Notes under the pieces: model-generated
What the model saw: the letters and a program-made list of their open reading frames with translations, nothing else
What the model was told of the DNA's origin: nothing
Database searches by the model: none
Origin: Candidula unifasciata
Taxonomy: Eukaryota > Mollusca > Gastropoda > Stylommatophora > Geomitridae
Length of the DNA stretch: 64,000 nt
Direction: 5' to 3'
Assembly: GCA_905116865.2 (NCBI GenBank)
Contig: CAJHNH020008452.1
Coordinates: 306,092-370,091 of the forward strand
Position numbers and translations under genes: made by a program
In this document: in pieces, positions 38,701 to 42,699 of the stretch
How positions within the stretch are numbered: position 1 is the stretch's first letter
Layout of the letters: each line of letters starts with the position of its first letter

Positions 38701-41700
38701 CTTATCCCAGTATGATCAAGAACTTGTCTCTTGGTTGAAGAACTTAAACTTTGATGAGGAAACTATAAAAACAGTAAGTTTTCTGTGTGTTAAGAGCTAA
38801 GTTTTCTGTTGGCTAGAAGGTAAATTTCCTATTGACTAAAAGCTGGATTGTCTGTTGGCTAAGAACTAAGTATTCTGTTGGCCAGAAGGTAAATTTCCTA
38901 ATTGCTGAAAGCTGGATTGTATGTTGGCTAACAACTAAGTTTTCTGTTGCCTAGAAGCTAATTATCCTATTGCTAAAAGCTGGATTGTCTGTTGGCTAAG
39001 AACTAAATATTGTGTTGGCCAGAAGGTAAATTTCCTATTGCTGAAAGCTTGATTGTCTGTTGGCTAAGAATTAAGTTTTCTGTTGGCTAGAAGGTAAATT
39101 TCCTATTGGCTGAAAGCTGTATTGTCTGTTGGCTAAGAATTAAGTTTTCTGTTGGCTAGAAGGTAAATTTCCTATTGGCTGAAAGCTGGATTGTCTGTTG
39201 GCTAAGAATTAAGTTTTCTGTTGGCTAGAAGGTAAATTTCCTATTGGCTGAAAGCTGGATTGTCTGTTGGCTAAGAATTAAGTTTTCTATTGGCTAAGAG
39301 CCAAGTTTTCTTTCAGCTGAAATCATCAGTCAGCAGGTTGTTTACAGTACATGGCTCTCTTCCTGACACACCTGAAAATCTCTCCTTAGCTGGTTTTTGA
39401 GCCCTATGTGTCCTTTTACAGCCAGTGCATCTTTAATGTCCTTATCCACCTTCATTGAGGTCGACCTGTGCCTCTTTCTCTAGAAACTACTCTCCATCAC
39501 TGGTTTTCCAAGCCATTATGCCACTTAACATGGCCAAAATCCCTCAGTTTTGGGACAGGATGTTGTTTACAAGTTAGTTCTCTTTGACGTTCAGATCATA
39601 TAGGATGTTTTTGTTTTCTTGGTCCATACTATTCTAAGAATTTTTCTGTTACATTTCAATTCAAAAGCAAAAGATTGTTTTTTTTTCAGTGACTAAGTAA
39701 GAGTCTGTGACTCAACATCTGTAAGTTAATAGCTGAAAGCTGAAGATACATCATGATGCTTTGACCGATCAAAGTCCAGACACAAATGACTATACCAGGA
39801 CATTACACCAGACTTTTACAGTCATGTGAATGCAGAAATCCTGCCTGGTTGGATACAGCCTTTGTGCAGATTGTGTGTGTTGGGCTATGAAAGTCCAGAC
39901 ACAAATGACTATACCAGGACATTGCACCAGACTTTTACAGTCATGTGAATGCAGAAATCCTGCCTGGTTGGATACAGTCTTTGTGCAGATTGTGTGTTTT
40001 GGGCTATGAAAAATTGAGATGATCACACTTTTCTTCTATAAAAGTCATTGCCCTGTAATTATTGTGTGGTTATACCAAACTTGTATACACATTGTGCTGA
40101 CACTGTTGTTCCTGCTGCAGGTGTGTGAGGAAGAGTACTCACTACATGACCTCTTAGAACTGGTCACTTGGAGGGATATCAGTCAGCTGAAGATACGGTC
40201 AGTTTTTGTTGAGAGTTTTTTTGTTACGCTTTACATGTTTATGTTTTTGTTACGCTTTACATGTTTTTGTTTTTGTTGCTCTTTACATGTTTATGTTGTT
40301 GATACTCTTTAGATGTTTATGTTTATGTTACTCTTTAGGCATTTTTGTTAATCTTTACATGTTTATGTTTTTGTTACTCTTTATGTGTTTATGTTTTTGC
40401 TACTCTTTAGGTGTTTATATTTTTGTTACTCTTTGCGTGTTAGTGTGTGGATGTTACTCTTAACATGTTTATATTTTTGTTACTCTTTAGGTGTGACTGT
40501 TTTTGCTACTCTTGACATATTCCTGTTTTTGTGTTACTATATACACATTATTGTTTTTGTTACTGCTTGCATTTTGCTGTATTATTTTTTTTTAATTCTT
40601 TTTTTTTTTACAATAATGTTTTTGTAACTGTTTACATGTTAATATTTTTTTTACTCTCTATGTGCTACTGTGTTTGTTAATATTTACATGGTATTGTTTT
40701 TGTTTTTTTTACTTCTTACATGTTAATGTTTTTGTTACTCCTTGCACTATACTGTTTTGTTACTATTTGGATATTAATATTATTGTTACTCTGTTTATGT
40801 AAACAAATGTTTTTACTCTTTACATATTAAGTTTTTTTTTTTTTTTTTTTCAATTTTTACAAGTTCAGTTTCTTTTACTCTTTGCATTTCTATTTTCCAA
40901 AGAAGTTAACAGAGCAGGCTGAGAGATTAATCTTCGTACATAGGCAGCACATACAGTACTGCCAAGTAATTTTACTTCACATTTACTTCTCTGATGTGCG
41001 GTTGTGATGACATTTTACATCACATTCACATCTCTGGTGTGCAGTAATAAGGTTACTTGACATTAACTTCTCCAGTTTTAATTACTTTACTGTAACTTTT
41101 TTGGCATGCAGTGATTACTTTGTACTTTGCATTTATTTCTCCAGGGTGTAATGATTATTTTTTTATGTCTAGTGGGCTGTTACCACTTTTTAACTTTATA
41201 AAAATGTCTGCTGTGTGCAGTTATTACTGTTTACTTTATGTCTACTTTTGCAATGTGTGAAGTATACTTTATGTTAACTTCTGCAGTATGTGAAGTATAT
41301 TTTATGTTAACTTCTGCTCTGTGTGAAGTATACTTTATGTTAACTTCTGCAGTATGTGAAGTATACTTTATTTTAACTTCTGCTGTGAGTGAAGTATACT
41401 TTTTGTTAGCTTCTGCAGTGTGTGAAGTATACTTTATGTTAACTTCTGCAGTATGCTGTGATTACTGATTACTTGACATTTACTTCTGTGGGATTATGAT
41501 TACTCTTTACTTGTCATTTACTTCTGTGGGGTTATGATTACTTTTTACTTGACATTTACTTCTGTGAGATTATGATTACTGTTCACTTTACACTTGTCTA
41601 GTAAACAGTAATGATAATTTCTGCTGATTTGATAACTTATAATAACAAAGGTGTTTGATGTCCTCTCATCAAGGGGTGGACTCAGATGTCGTTTATGGAG

Positions 41701-41743
41701 GGCAGTGCTGGACTACCGGACCAAAGACCTGGACAATGGATAG
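8734..41743 (+). CDS. MAP3K5: ASK-family MAP3K (apoptosis signal-regulating kinase), C-terminal part, 12 exons
   Basis: This is the 3' portion of a MAP3K5/6/15-type kinase gene. Twelve exons join without a frame break into about 379 residues ending in TAG. ASK kinases relay oxidative, ER and immune stress in the cytoplasm to the MKK4/7-JNK and MKK3/6-p38 branches. In order, the visible part holds a Ser-rich linker ([10 protein letters not shown], like the EYLRSISLP of vertebrate ASK1), the hallmark [11 protein letters not shown], a helical region containing [10 protein letters not shown], a Leu/Gln-rich coiled coil and a SAM-like domain ([15 protein letters not shown] to [15 protein letters not shown]). 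The upstream thioredoxin-binding region and kinase domain were not found and are presumably beyond the left edge. Introns are packed with minisatellites and SINEs. Vertebrates have three paralogues, so the numeral in the symbol is arbitrary; the family assignment is firm. Confidence 0.93.
9179..9295 (+). repeat. 59-bp direct duplication
   Basis: Two near-identical copies of a block containing tttcagatcataaaatttag and gtgaaagtgggggagctgcag lie head to tail. Confidence 0.85.
9785..10085 (+). mobile_element. GAAGAAG-tailed SINE-like repeat (copy 1)
   Basis: About 300 bases, with landmarks gggcccc near the 5' end, caagcatgttgtaagagtc, attagggctcttcttatgg, gcaaggaatcaacagtctgc, ccagatctgtaaaatgtatg, aacaaccagaactttccg, ttacagccggtgaacac and a gaagaagaa tail. 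Other copies are at 18420-18760, 30635-30930 and 48530-48812 (plus) and 55265-55565, 35555-35890 and 60865-60955 (minus, the last partial). Confidence 0.75.
10630..10750 (-). repeat. fragment of a tRNA-derived SINE
   Basis: The minus strand contains gcaatggcaaactactgaaa and gaaccagc-like and aggatagg-like blocks, matching the body and 3' end of the SINE at 45665. A weaker fragment occurs at 9635-9750. Confidence 0.5.
11285..11395 (+). mobile_element. tRNA-like SINE head (partial)
   Basis: The segment cactcggctgcgaattggaa, then ggtcgtgtgttcggttcctg, has a B-box-like gttcggttcc and leads into the ggatttttaaaaaa and ccaggtcgaccca body of the family. A similar head is at 53036-53100. It is cut off where the LINE fragment begins. 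Confidence 0.6.
11430..12740 (+). pseudogene. non-LTR retrotransposon 3' half with RNase H remnant
   Basis: The fragment begins with the end of the reverse transcriptase region ([20 protein letters not shown], then [20 protein letters not shown]). It continues into an RNase H domain: [18 protein letters not shown] contains the first catalytic Asp, LTMEVMAVT the Glu, [10 protein letters not shown] the second Asp, and [20 protein letters not shown] the final (H)x..GNExAD motif, with His replaced by Tyr. A frameshift near 12095-12130 splits the domain, and another follows 12308. It ends with [26 protein letters not shown] and a 140-base tail shared with the local SINEs. It is 5'-truncated and inactive. 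Confidence 0.85.
13230..13345 (+). repeat. GAAGAAG-tailed SINE-like repeat, 5' fragment
   Basis: Contains tgggttccggggccgcattt, gacccactgcccccacc and caacaagtgtatcataaggtg, then aattaggtattt, as in the 5' part of the copies at 9785 and 18420. It stops before the central block. Confidence 0.6.
13382..13581 (+). mobile_element. SPIN-like hAT MITE (copy 2)
   Basis: About 200 bases from cagctgttctcaacctgtgg to aaggttgagtgccacagctg, whose termini are inverted repeats. Internal landmarks are ggtcatgacc, ccctttcacagggatcgcc, aaagaccatcagaaaacaca, tatgaagtagcaacaaaatt, agcatgaggaactgtatt and aaagggttgcggc. It is closer to the known SPIN/URR1 pattern than the copy at 2761. Flanks ttgtaaat and ctgtaaaa are similar but do not give a clean 8-bp duplication. 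Confidence 0.87.
13915..14305 (+). repeat. ~30-bp diverged tandem array
   Basis: About twelve units of the form gttatatattgttggggaag followed by cctttagagt, with frequent point changes. It resumes at 14445-14700 after the MITE at 14305. Confidence 0.8.
14305..14443. mobile_element. TTAA-ended palindromic MITE inside a tandem array
   Basis: A segment of about 137 bases interrupts the array. It has inverted ends ctcttttgagtcccaagg and ctgggactcaaagagttaa, and a nested inverted pair tagaggcccaa / ttgggcctctg. The right end is TTAA and the left ttag, suggesting an old TTAA target site of piggyBac type. Similar single ends occur at 10532, 16200, 16279, 18233, 18277, 31682 and 37550. Confidence 0.65.
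14445..14700 (+). repeat. continuation of the ~30-bp array
   Basis: Units such as gttgttgggggaacactttc followed by atctgttgcat continue the pattern interrupted at 14305, with a slightly different consensus. Confidence 0.7.
14860..14935 (+). repeat. 14-15-bp tandem repeat
   Basis: Five copies of ttgaatgttagattac or close variants. Confidence 0.8.
16518..16582 (+). repeat. 15-bp tandem repeat
   Basis: Four copies of gtaaacattggattgt or close variants. Confidence 0.85.
16640..17285 (+). mobile_element. non-LTR retrotransposon 3' fragment
   Basis: The plus strand contains [20 protein letters not shown] followed by FGHLTRL near 16985-17060, then a GRP-like segment and a tail ending gaagagaagaataagaagaagg. 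The QQ(I/M)KWF(A/G)HL pattern matches the fragment at 63000-63480 (minus), so both belong to one family. Stops and frame changes are present. Confidence 0.65.
17505..17740 (+). mobile_element. tRNA-headed SINE (copy 3)
   Basis: The body reads cccaggtcaacctagctcaa, gggaaccagg, gtaaggatagttggcataat and gttgaccatattaccca, the same order as the copy at 7640. The head (gcttgcctaccagcctgaag followed by gtcctctattttgaatccgc) is poorly preserved. Confidence 0.65.
17800..18010 (+). repeat. [18 protein letters not shown] repeat (copy 4, best preserved)
   Basis: The plus strand reads [20 protein letters not shown] followed by [15 protein letters not shown] and a stop, with no frame break. A partial second copy follows at 17955-18010 (gactgaagatgggatctaag). 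Confidence 0.7.
18420..18765 (+). mobile_element. GAAGAAG-tailed SINE-like repeat (copy 2)
   Basis: Runs from ctgtgtgggttccatggt through a G/C-rich run, agcaagcatctcgtaaaaga, caactaattagaggtttttc, gttagatctttaaaacagat and ttctagaacaagactaaag to a gaagaggaagaagatg tail. Confidence 0.78.
19380..19490 (-). repeat. GAAGAAG-tailed SINE-like repeat, partial (minus)
   Basis: Contains gcaggctgttggttccttgc, ctctcaggcagatgcacttt and gaaggaaacatttcttatta, matching the minus-strand copies at 35555 and 55265. It runs directly into the 43-bp array. Confidence 0.65.
19495..21450 (+). repeat. 43-bp minisatellite, about 45 copies
   Basis: The unit is gtgggtcagggatgaagaaa, then gatattctatctaaacacta and tgt. 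Two common subtypes (tctatcta/tctctcta; gtgtggg/gggtgga) alternate, and a multi-unit block appears to be duplicated: the order around 20281-20540 recurs around 20870-21060. Confidence 0.95.
21563..22015 (+). repeat. 22-23-bp minisatellite, about 19 copies
   Basis: The unit is cattgacatagactggagtt plus aag or aaag, with actgga/acttga/aatgga variants. It starts about 110 bases after the 43-bp array ends. Confidence 0.92.
22465..22565 (+). repeat. [18 protein letters not shown] repeat (copy 5, short)
   Basis: Contains actggcaacatcagaattgg, aactcttcgcaggatgctaa and agatgaggctggagtg, ending 70 bases before the ASK exon at 22634. Confidence 0.6.
22634..22808 (+). CDS. MAP3K5: ASK exon: LRKDSERR segment
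   Basis: The acceptor is gacaattgcattctcag and the donor AAG|gtttgt; it enters in phase 2 and leaves in phase 0. It encodes about 58 residues: an acidic/Ser linker ending [15 protein letters not shown], then [19 protein letters not shown]. The LRKDSERR(A/Q)TL block is a diagnostic ASK signature and is the main evidence for the family call. A methionine near the exon start is internal and not a start codon. Confidence 0.93.
22809..23075 (+). repeat. tandem repeat carrying donor-like sites after an ASK exon
   Basis: Four or five units of about 45-55 bases built on aaaggtttgtcagtgaggca and tagtagataagggtgaagtt. The first unit overlaps the real donor AAG|gtttgttg at 22808, so each later unit repeats an aaggtttgt donor-like string. 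Confidence 0.75.
23270..23335 (+). CDS. MAP3K5: ASK exon: helical segment after LRKDSERR
   Basis: A 66-base, 22-codon exon in phase 0 at both ends, between ttattgttcccag and CCTCT|gtaagt. It encodes [20 protein letters not shown] plus two residues, matching in position the vertebrate segment that begins KIVRNLMESL. It joins cleanly to DHLKSLL in the next exon. Confidence 0.88.
23586..27605 (+). repeat. 4-kb palindromic minisatellite (23-bp unit)
   Basis: More than 150 units of atacttccagtatacatcac plus aat, interspersed with shorter atacttccagtatact units. Each unit contains tatact-tcc-agtata, a 6-bp inverted repeat around a 3-base loop, plus the palindrome gtatac. Units from 23.6 to 24.5 kb and near the right end are very uniform; the middle (24.5-26.4 kb) has many single-base insertions and deletions. 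Because 23 is not a multiple of three, the unit is read in all frames, and its lack of stops gives spurious open frames up to 424 codons. Confidence 0.95.
27690..28062 (-). mobile_element. SINE with gatcccttttcc tail (copy 4)
   Basis: A minus-strand copy: the tail aagtaaagatcccttttcc is near 27785 and the tRNA-like head (gtggtttcgtggccagacgg) near 28000. Between them are ggtgatgtggtcagcatcac and aggactgcacctggtaacc. It lies just upstream of the ASK exon at 28148. Confidence 0.7.
28148..28226 (+). CDS. MAP3K5: ASK exon: [17 protein letters not shown] segment
   Basis: The acceptor is ttttttgtttcctgcag and the donor GCAATAG|gtagtg; phase 0 in, phase 1 out. The residues align with the ITTLIASLREFV helix of human ASK1. 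The split Asp codon (G|AC) is completed by the exon at 28878. Between them lies an array of copies of that exon's acceptor, so the correct acceptor is not obvious from local sequence alone. Confidence 0.88.
28264..28877 (+). repeat. tandem array of copied splice acceptor plus partial exon (decoy exons)
   Basis: About nine diverged tandem units of roughly 61 bases lead directly into the real ASK exon at 28878. Each unit resembles actttctgttttacag followed by acaacctgcgagagagtgtc, the first ~25 exon bases, and then diverges into an AT-rich stretch ending with a gta-type donor-like site (for example aatag|gtactt). Most units keep a YAG acceptor in context; the unit near 28681 has lost it. In the earlier units the exon-like part reads [15 protein letters not shown] with no stop. 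The two units nearest the real exon run into an in-frame TAA if spliced like the real one. Confidence 0.85.
28878..28957 (+). CDS. MAP3K5: ASK exon: [20 protein letters not shown] segment
   Basis: Phase 1 in, phase 0 out, from ttctgttttacag to AATGCA|gtaagt. It encodes [20 protein letters not shown] and then LYVFHNA, aligning with the HGISQVQVVLFGFQDAV region of ASK1. This is the last and only full-length member of the tandem series upstream: past VQFD, only this copy continues into conserved ASK sequence and a consensus donor. Confidence 0.9.
28970..30375 (+). repeat. 27-34-bp minisatellite with higher-order duplication
   Basis: About 45 units of cacatatctgaaacctgaga plus ctgacacctgt, some with an acaaccc insert. 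A block of several units is repeated at an offset of 407 bases: the rare variant tttgaagcaggagactg occurs at 29631 and 30038. It starts 12 bases after the donor of the exon ending at 28957. Confidence 0.93.
30467..30572 (+). CDS. MAP3K5: ASK exon: KPHWMFALD core
   Basis: Phase 0 in, phase 1 out, between ctccacag and TCTCCAG|gtaact. The residues [20 protein letters not shown] and [15 protein letters not shown] match the ASK signature ([20 protein letters not shown] in human) almost position by position. This is the strongest match in the gene after LRKDSERR. Confidence 0.95.
30635..30935 (+). mobile_element. GAAGAAG-tailed SINE-like repeat (copy 3)
   Basis: Contains accccgtgtgggttcagagg, cccactgcctgcccaaac, attggaagccttttttttt, gaggcaaggaaataacagtc, gtgcacacaacactccggtt and ttacagccggtgaacttgaa. 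It begins about 60 bases after an ASK donor. Confidence 0.75.
31080..31498 (+). repeat. simple repeat (agtaaagtaataagtaaa)n
   Basis: A degenerate A/G/T-only repeat built on aagtaaaagtaaagtaata for about 420 bases. The minus strand reads a spurious Tyr/Phe/Leu-rich frame. Confidence 0.9.
31500..31690 (-). mobile_element. SINE 3' body (copy 5, decayed)
   Basis: Minus-strand traces of the aagggt...tttactt SINE: cccttttcaccattggtgta, gtgatagcagccacctttt and catatcctggtgccag, in the expected order. A TTAA-type MITE end (ttaactctctctcagtccca) follows at 31682. Confidence 0.5.
32384..32540 (+). CDS. MAP3K5: ASK exon: [10 protein letters not shown] linker and start of coiled coil
   Basis: Phase 1 in, phase 2 out, from tttctctactttgtag to ATATCAG|gtgagg. 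It begins [10 protein letters not shown] (the PELRPHF position of ASK1), continues [18 protein letters not shown], which matches DAVATSGVSTLSS, and ends in the amphipathic helix [16 protein letters not shown]. In vertebrate ASK1 this helix starts the C-terminal coiled coil used for homo-oligomerisation. Confidence 0.93.
32640..33200 (+). mobile_element. non-LTR retrotransposon 3' fragment (same family as 63000)
   Basis: Degraded frames include a [13 protein letters not shown] segment (a decayed KWFGHL region) near 32800 and a (G)RPRK segment near 32885. The tail from 33035 to 33195 (aggtagaccaagaacaagat, gcgatggctagaagagcaag, ctcgctcagcacaagaag and gaagaagaagatgg) matches 38100-38262 on the plus strand and 63060-63250 on the minus strand. 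It lies between two ASK exons. Confidence 0.65.
33215..33315 (+). repeat. fragment of a tRNA-derived SINE
   Basis: Contains ataaaattgcctggtaaaag, ggggttgtttgtgaagtac and tttaaaggatatgcaactga, matching the 3' half of the SINE at 45665. Confidence 0.55.
33441..33533 (+). CDS. MAP3K5: ASK exon: coiled coil
   Basis: Phase 2 in and out, from gtttctatgcag to CTAAG|gtatgt. It encodes [20 protein letters not shown] followed by [11 protein letters not shown], with leucines in heptad spacing that continue the helix of the previous exon. It matches the RLLEELVRKEKELQALLHRA coiled coil of human ASK1. Confidence 0.92.
33985..34275 (+). mobile_element. tRNA-headed SINE (copy 6, best preserved head)
   Basis: The head reads gtggctaaggcgttgcgagt, then ccgactcgtaagccagcata and ccgcgatcgaaaccc, with an A-box-like tggctaaggcg and a B-box-like gatcgaaac. 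The body reads gctgcgtggatttttgtcgt, ggggacgtcgcaggtcgacc, agggtaccaggatgg, gtaatgctgaccacattacc, ctgatggtctgtaaaaatat and a gggaaccttactttactt tail. Confidence 0.82.
34485..34765 (+). mobile_element. tRNA-headed SINE (copy 7)
   Basis: The head is tgtattggctaggcactcgc with B-box-like aagttcagatcctg, followed by catgaccttgactcccaggt, catgggtaccaggtaaagtc, ctgggaaataaaggcaaagg, cacatcacccaccgaatgcc and a gggatccttatct tail. The head differs from copy 6, so two tRNA-like heads seem to share one body. Confidence 0.75.
34790..35560 (+). repeat. ~70-bp tandem array containing (CTT)n
   Basis: About ten units of gaatagaactcacaggtatg, ctgttatagaat, a variable (ctt)n run, and ctgc(a/g)ttcatcctaaga. 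The unit's end matches the ctt-rich tail of the minus-strand SINE-like repeat that follows at 35555, so the array may have grown from that tail. Confidence 0.88.
35555..35890 (-). mobile_element. GAAGAAG-tailed SINE-like repeat (copy 4, minus)
   Basis: Contains aatctctggtggaaagttct, ggttgttcatccatttctgg, ttcttgcctctcaggcagat, aaggaaacacctctaattag and gcctcggaacgcacacgggg. The orientation is opposite to copies 1-3. Confidence 0.75.
36612..36725 (-). mobile_element. TTTG/TTCG-tailed retroelement 3' end (copy 2)
   Basis: Contains ggaacgaacaagtgatcaaa, ctttactttcaaagggtcac and aaatttggtacactgatctg. It lies upstream of the small ASK exon at 36957. Confidence 0.55.
36957..37018 (+). CDS. MAP3K5: ASK exon: variable linker between coiled coil and SAM domain
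   Basis: This exon is called from splice sites and phase. It lies between gctgtgtattttcag and TATGAAG|gtgagc and is open in the required frame, reading [21 protein letters not shown]. The exon before it ends in phase 2 and the exon after it needs phase 1; without this block the 38655 exon would read into a stop within ten codons. The sequence is not conserved with vertebrates, where this linker also varies (QPIEIPELPVF in human). A repeat of the aaactttattttcaaaggg type follows immediately after the donor. Confidence 0.75.
37023..37130 (-). mobile_element. TTTG/TTCG-tailed retroelement 3' end (copy 3)
   Basis: Contains aatgatcaaactttattttg, aagagtcacagattttgatg and ttgcattcagtcccttatgg, starting four bases past an ASK donor. 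Confidence 0.55.
37180..37350 (+). repeat. (CA)n microsatellite with catacac variants
   Basis: Alternating purine-pyrimidine run with an uninterrupted (ca) block near 37320-37348. It produces spurious His/Thr-rich frames on one strand and Cys/Val-rich frames on the other. Confidence 0.93.
37828..37950 (-). mobile_element. TTTG/TTCG-tailed retroelement 3' end (copy 4)
   Basis: acaaacgaacgaacgaacaa, actttatttttaaagggtta, agaattgggcacacaggccc and gtctaacattctgcccttcg occur in the same order as the copy at 3064. Confidence 0.7.
38095..38265 (+). mobile_element. non-LTR retrotransposon 3' tail
   Basis: gaggttgaccaagaacaaga, agaaactcagcagcaccacg, aagcaaccagaagagcacgc, acctgaagcgctaaaagagg and aagaagatg match the end of the elements at 33035 and 63060. 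Confidence 0.65.
38255..38410 (-). mobile_element. SINE 3' body (copy 8)
   Basis: gtgggtgatgtggtcactgt, cacgccggctacctttactt, cccaggacaatggtacct and ttaggctgttttgacg are in family order on the minus strand. It adjoins the retrotransposon tail at 38095. Confidence 0.6.
38655..38773 (+). CDS. MAP3K5: ASK exon: start of SAM-like domain
   Basis: Phase 1 in, phase 0 out, from ctaaccactttcag to AAAACA|gtaagt. It encodes a polar linker ([18 protein letters not shown]) and then [20 protein letters not shown], which matches the SELTDWLRVNGADEDTISRF start of the C-terminal SAM-type helical domain of ASK kinases. The intron after it is a minisatellite whose units resemble the donor region. Confidence 0.92.
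38774..39320 (+). repeat. ~60-bp minisatellite starting at an ASK donor
   Basis: Eight or nine units of gctaagaattaagttttctg, ttggctagaaggtaaatttc and ctattggctgaaagctggat. The repeating gctaagttttctgttggct resembles the donor region gtaagttttctgtgtg at 38774, as if the array grew from the exon edge. Confidence 0.88.
39410..39640 (-). repeat. probable retrotransposon coding fragment (minus)
   Basis: The blocks atggccaaaatccctcagtt, ttgggacaggatgttgttta and ctttgacgttcagatcatat parallel the (g)accaaaat, tttcagctttc, gaaaggatgctgttta and ttgatgttcagatc order at 1570-1640. This is a diverged relative of that fragment. Confidence 0.5.
39771..40010 (+). repeat. 119-bp direct duplication
   Basis: Two nearly identical copies starting aaagtccagacacaaatgac and ending gtttgggctatgaaa-like, only a few substitutions apart. 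It lies about 110 bases upstream of the ASK exon at 40121. Confidence 0.9.
40121..40197 (+). CDS. MAP3K5: ASK exon: middle of SAM-like domain
   Basis: Phase 0 in, phase 2 out, from tgttcctgctgcag to ATACG|gtcagt. The residues [20 protein letters not shown] and SQLKIR match the LAEDYTLLDVLYYVTRDDLK segment of ASK1, with the same helix pattern and the conserved EEY-L-DLL spacing. Confidence 0.93.
40205..40900 (+). repeat. T-rich ~25-bp tandem array
   Basis: Units of tttttgttactctttacatg and tttatg, decaying toward 40.9 kb. It starts within ten bases of the donor of the exon ending at 40197. Confidence 0.85.
41225..41610 (+). repeat. ~31-bp tandem array
   Basis: Units of tatgttaacttctgcagtat and gtgaagtatactt, followed by a related ~45-bp series on tgacatttacttctgtggg. 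It ends about 60 bases before the last ASK coding exon. Confidence 0.85.
41674..41743 (+). CDS. MAP3K5: ASK terminal coding exon
   Basis: The acceptor is tcctctcatcaag and the frame enters in phase 2. It encodes [20 protein letters not shown] and DNG, then TAG at 41741. The RGG-LRC-LW-A--D(Y/F)R pattern is the end of the SAM-like domain in ASK proteins, and the length after it is normal. No AATAAA lies within the next few hundred bases; AGTAAA variants occur near 42116 and 42172, so the cleavage site is uncertain. Confidence 0.93.
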
Positions 41744-42309
41744 AACTGGCAGAGACAGTCTGTGGCTTCATTTACACAAACACTGTTGCCTTTTTAGAAT
41801 GTGTTAAACCGTGTGTGTTGGTTTTGTAACCAGTTGTGCCTGTAGGCCTGAAATGAGATCCACTGAAGCGTGTACAGCTCTCAGATCCTCTCTCCCCTGT
41901 GTCTTTTCCTTGGATTGAGCGTATTTATTTATTTATTTATCTGTTGTATGAGAGGTGATAAAGTTATTGTCATCGCAAAGAAGAAACCTCTTTTACAATT
42001 GCTTTCGACTGTTTGTGATTTTTTTTTTTGGATGAAATGGTTTGAAGTTAGTATGTTTATCTTGGGGAGTATATCTCCTATGGTAAATTGTTTTCTGTAA
42101 ATGGATTTTGTTTAAAGTAAATGACATGGGGCAAATAGTGAATGAACATTTCTTTCCTGGGAAAAAAAAGAGTAAATATATATTCTTTACTGGAAGATTC
42201 TGTGCAGCGAATATTCTTCCTTTGGAGATGGTAAGAAAATAAGATTTCTTATGGATAGATAGTGGATAAATTACTGTTGTTTGGCGTAATAGTTGGAGAA
42301 TTTTTATAT

Positions 42310-42335
42310 GGGGGGGGGGGGGGGGGGGGGGGGGG
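42310..42335 (+). repeat. poly-G run of 26
   Basis: An uninterrupted run of about 26 guanines, 570 bases past the ASK stop codon and probably in or near its 3'UTR. It could form G-quadruplex structures; the exact length is uncertain because such runs are error-prone in sequencing. Confidence 0.85.
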
Positions 42336-42699
42336 TAATTCTTTTTTGGATGATTGGTGAATTCTTAATTTAGGATGAGGAGAAAATTAATATTTTATAA
42401 TTTGAAGATGTAGGTGAGAAGCTGTTTTTTATGAGACGGTAATAGGTGAGTGACCTCCCAGAACTCTGCAGTTCACCTTCCTAAACTTTAGAGTTCACAC
42501 CCTCATTTTGAACACTTATTTTCTTTAAAACTAGATAGTTCACCAGACTCCAGTTCTTCTCCCCATACTCTGCAGTTCTTCTCTCCAGACATTTCAGTTT
42601 ATCTTCTCAAAGTCAGCGGCTCATCTTCCCAACCCTACGGTTCAGATTATCTCCCCAAACACAATACTTCATCTGTCCATGTTGTACAGTTCATCTTCC

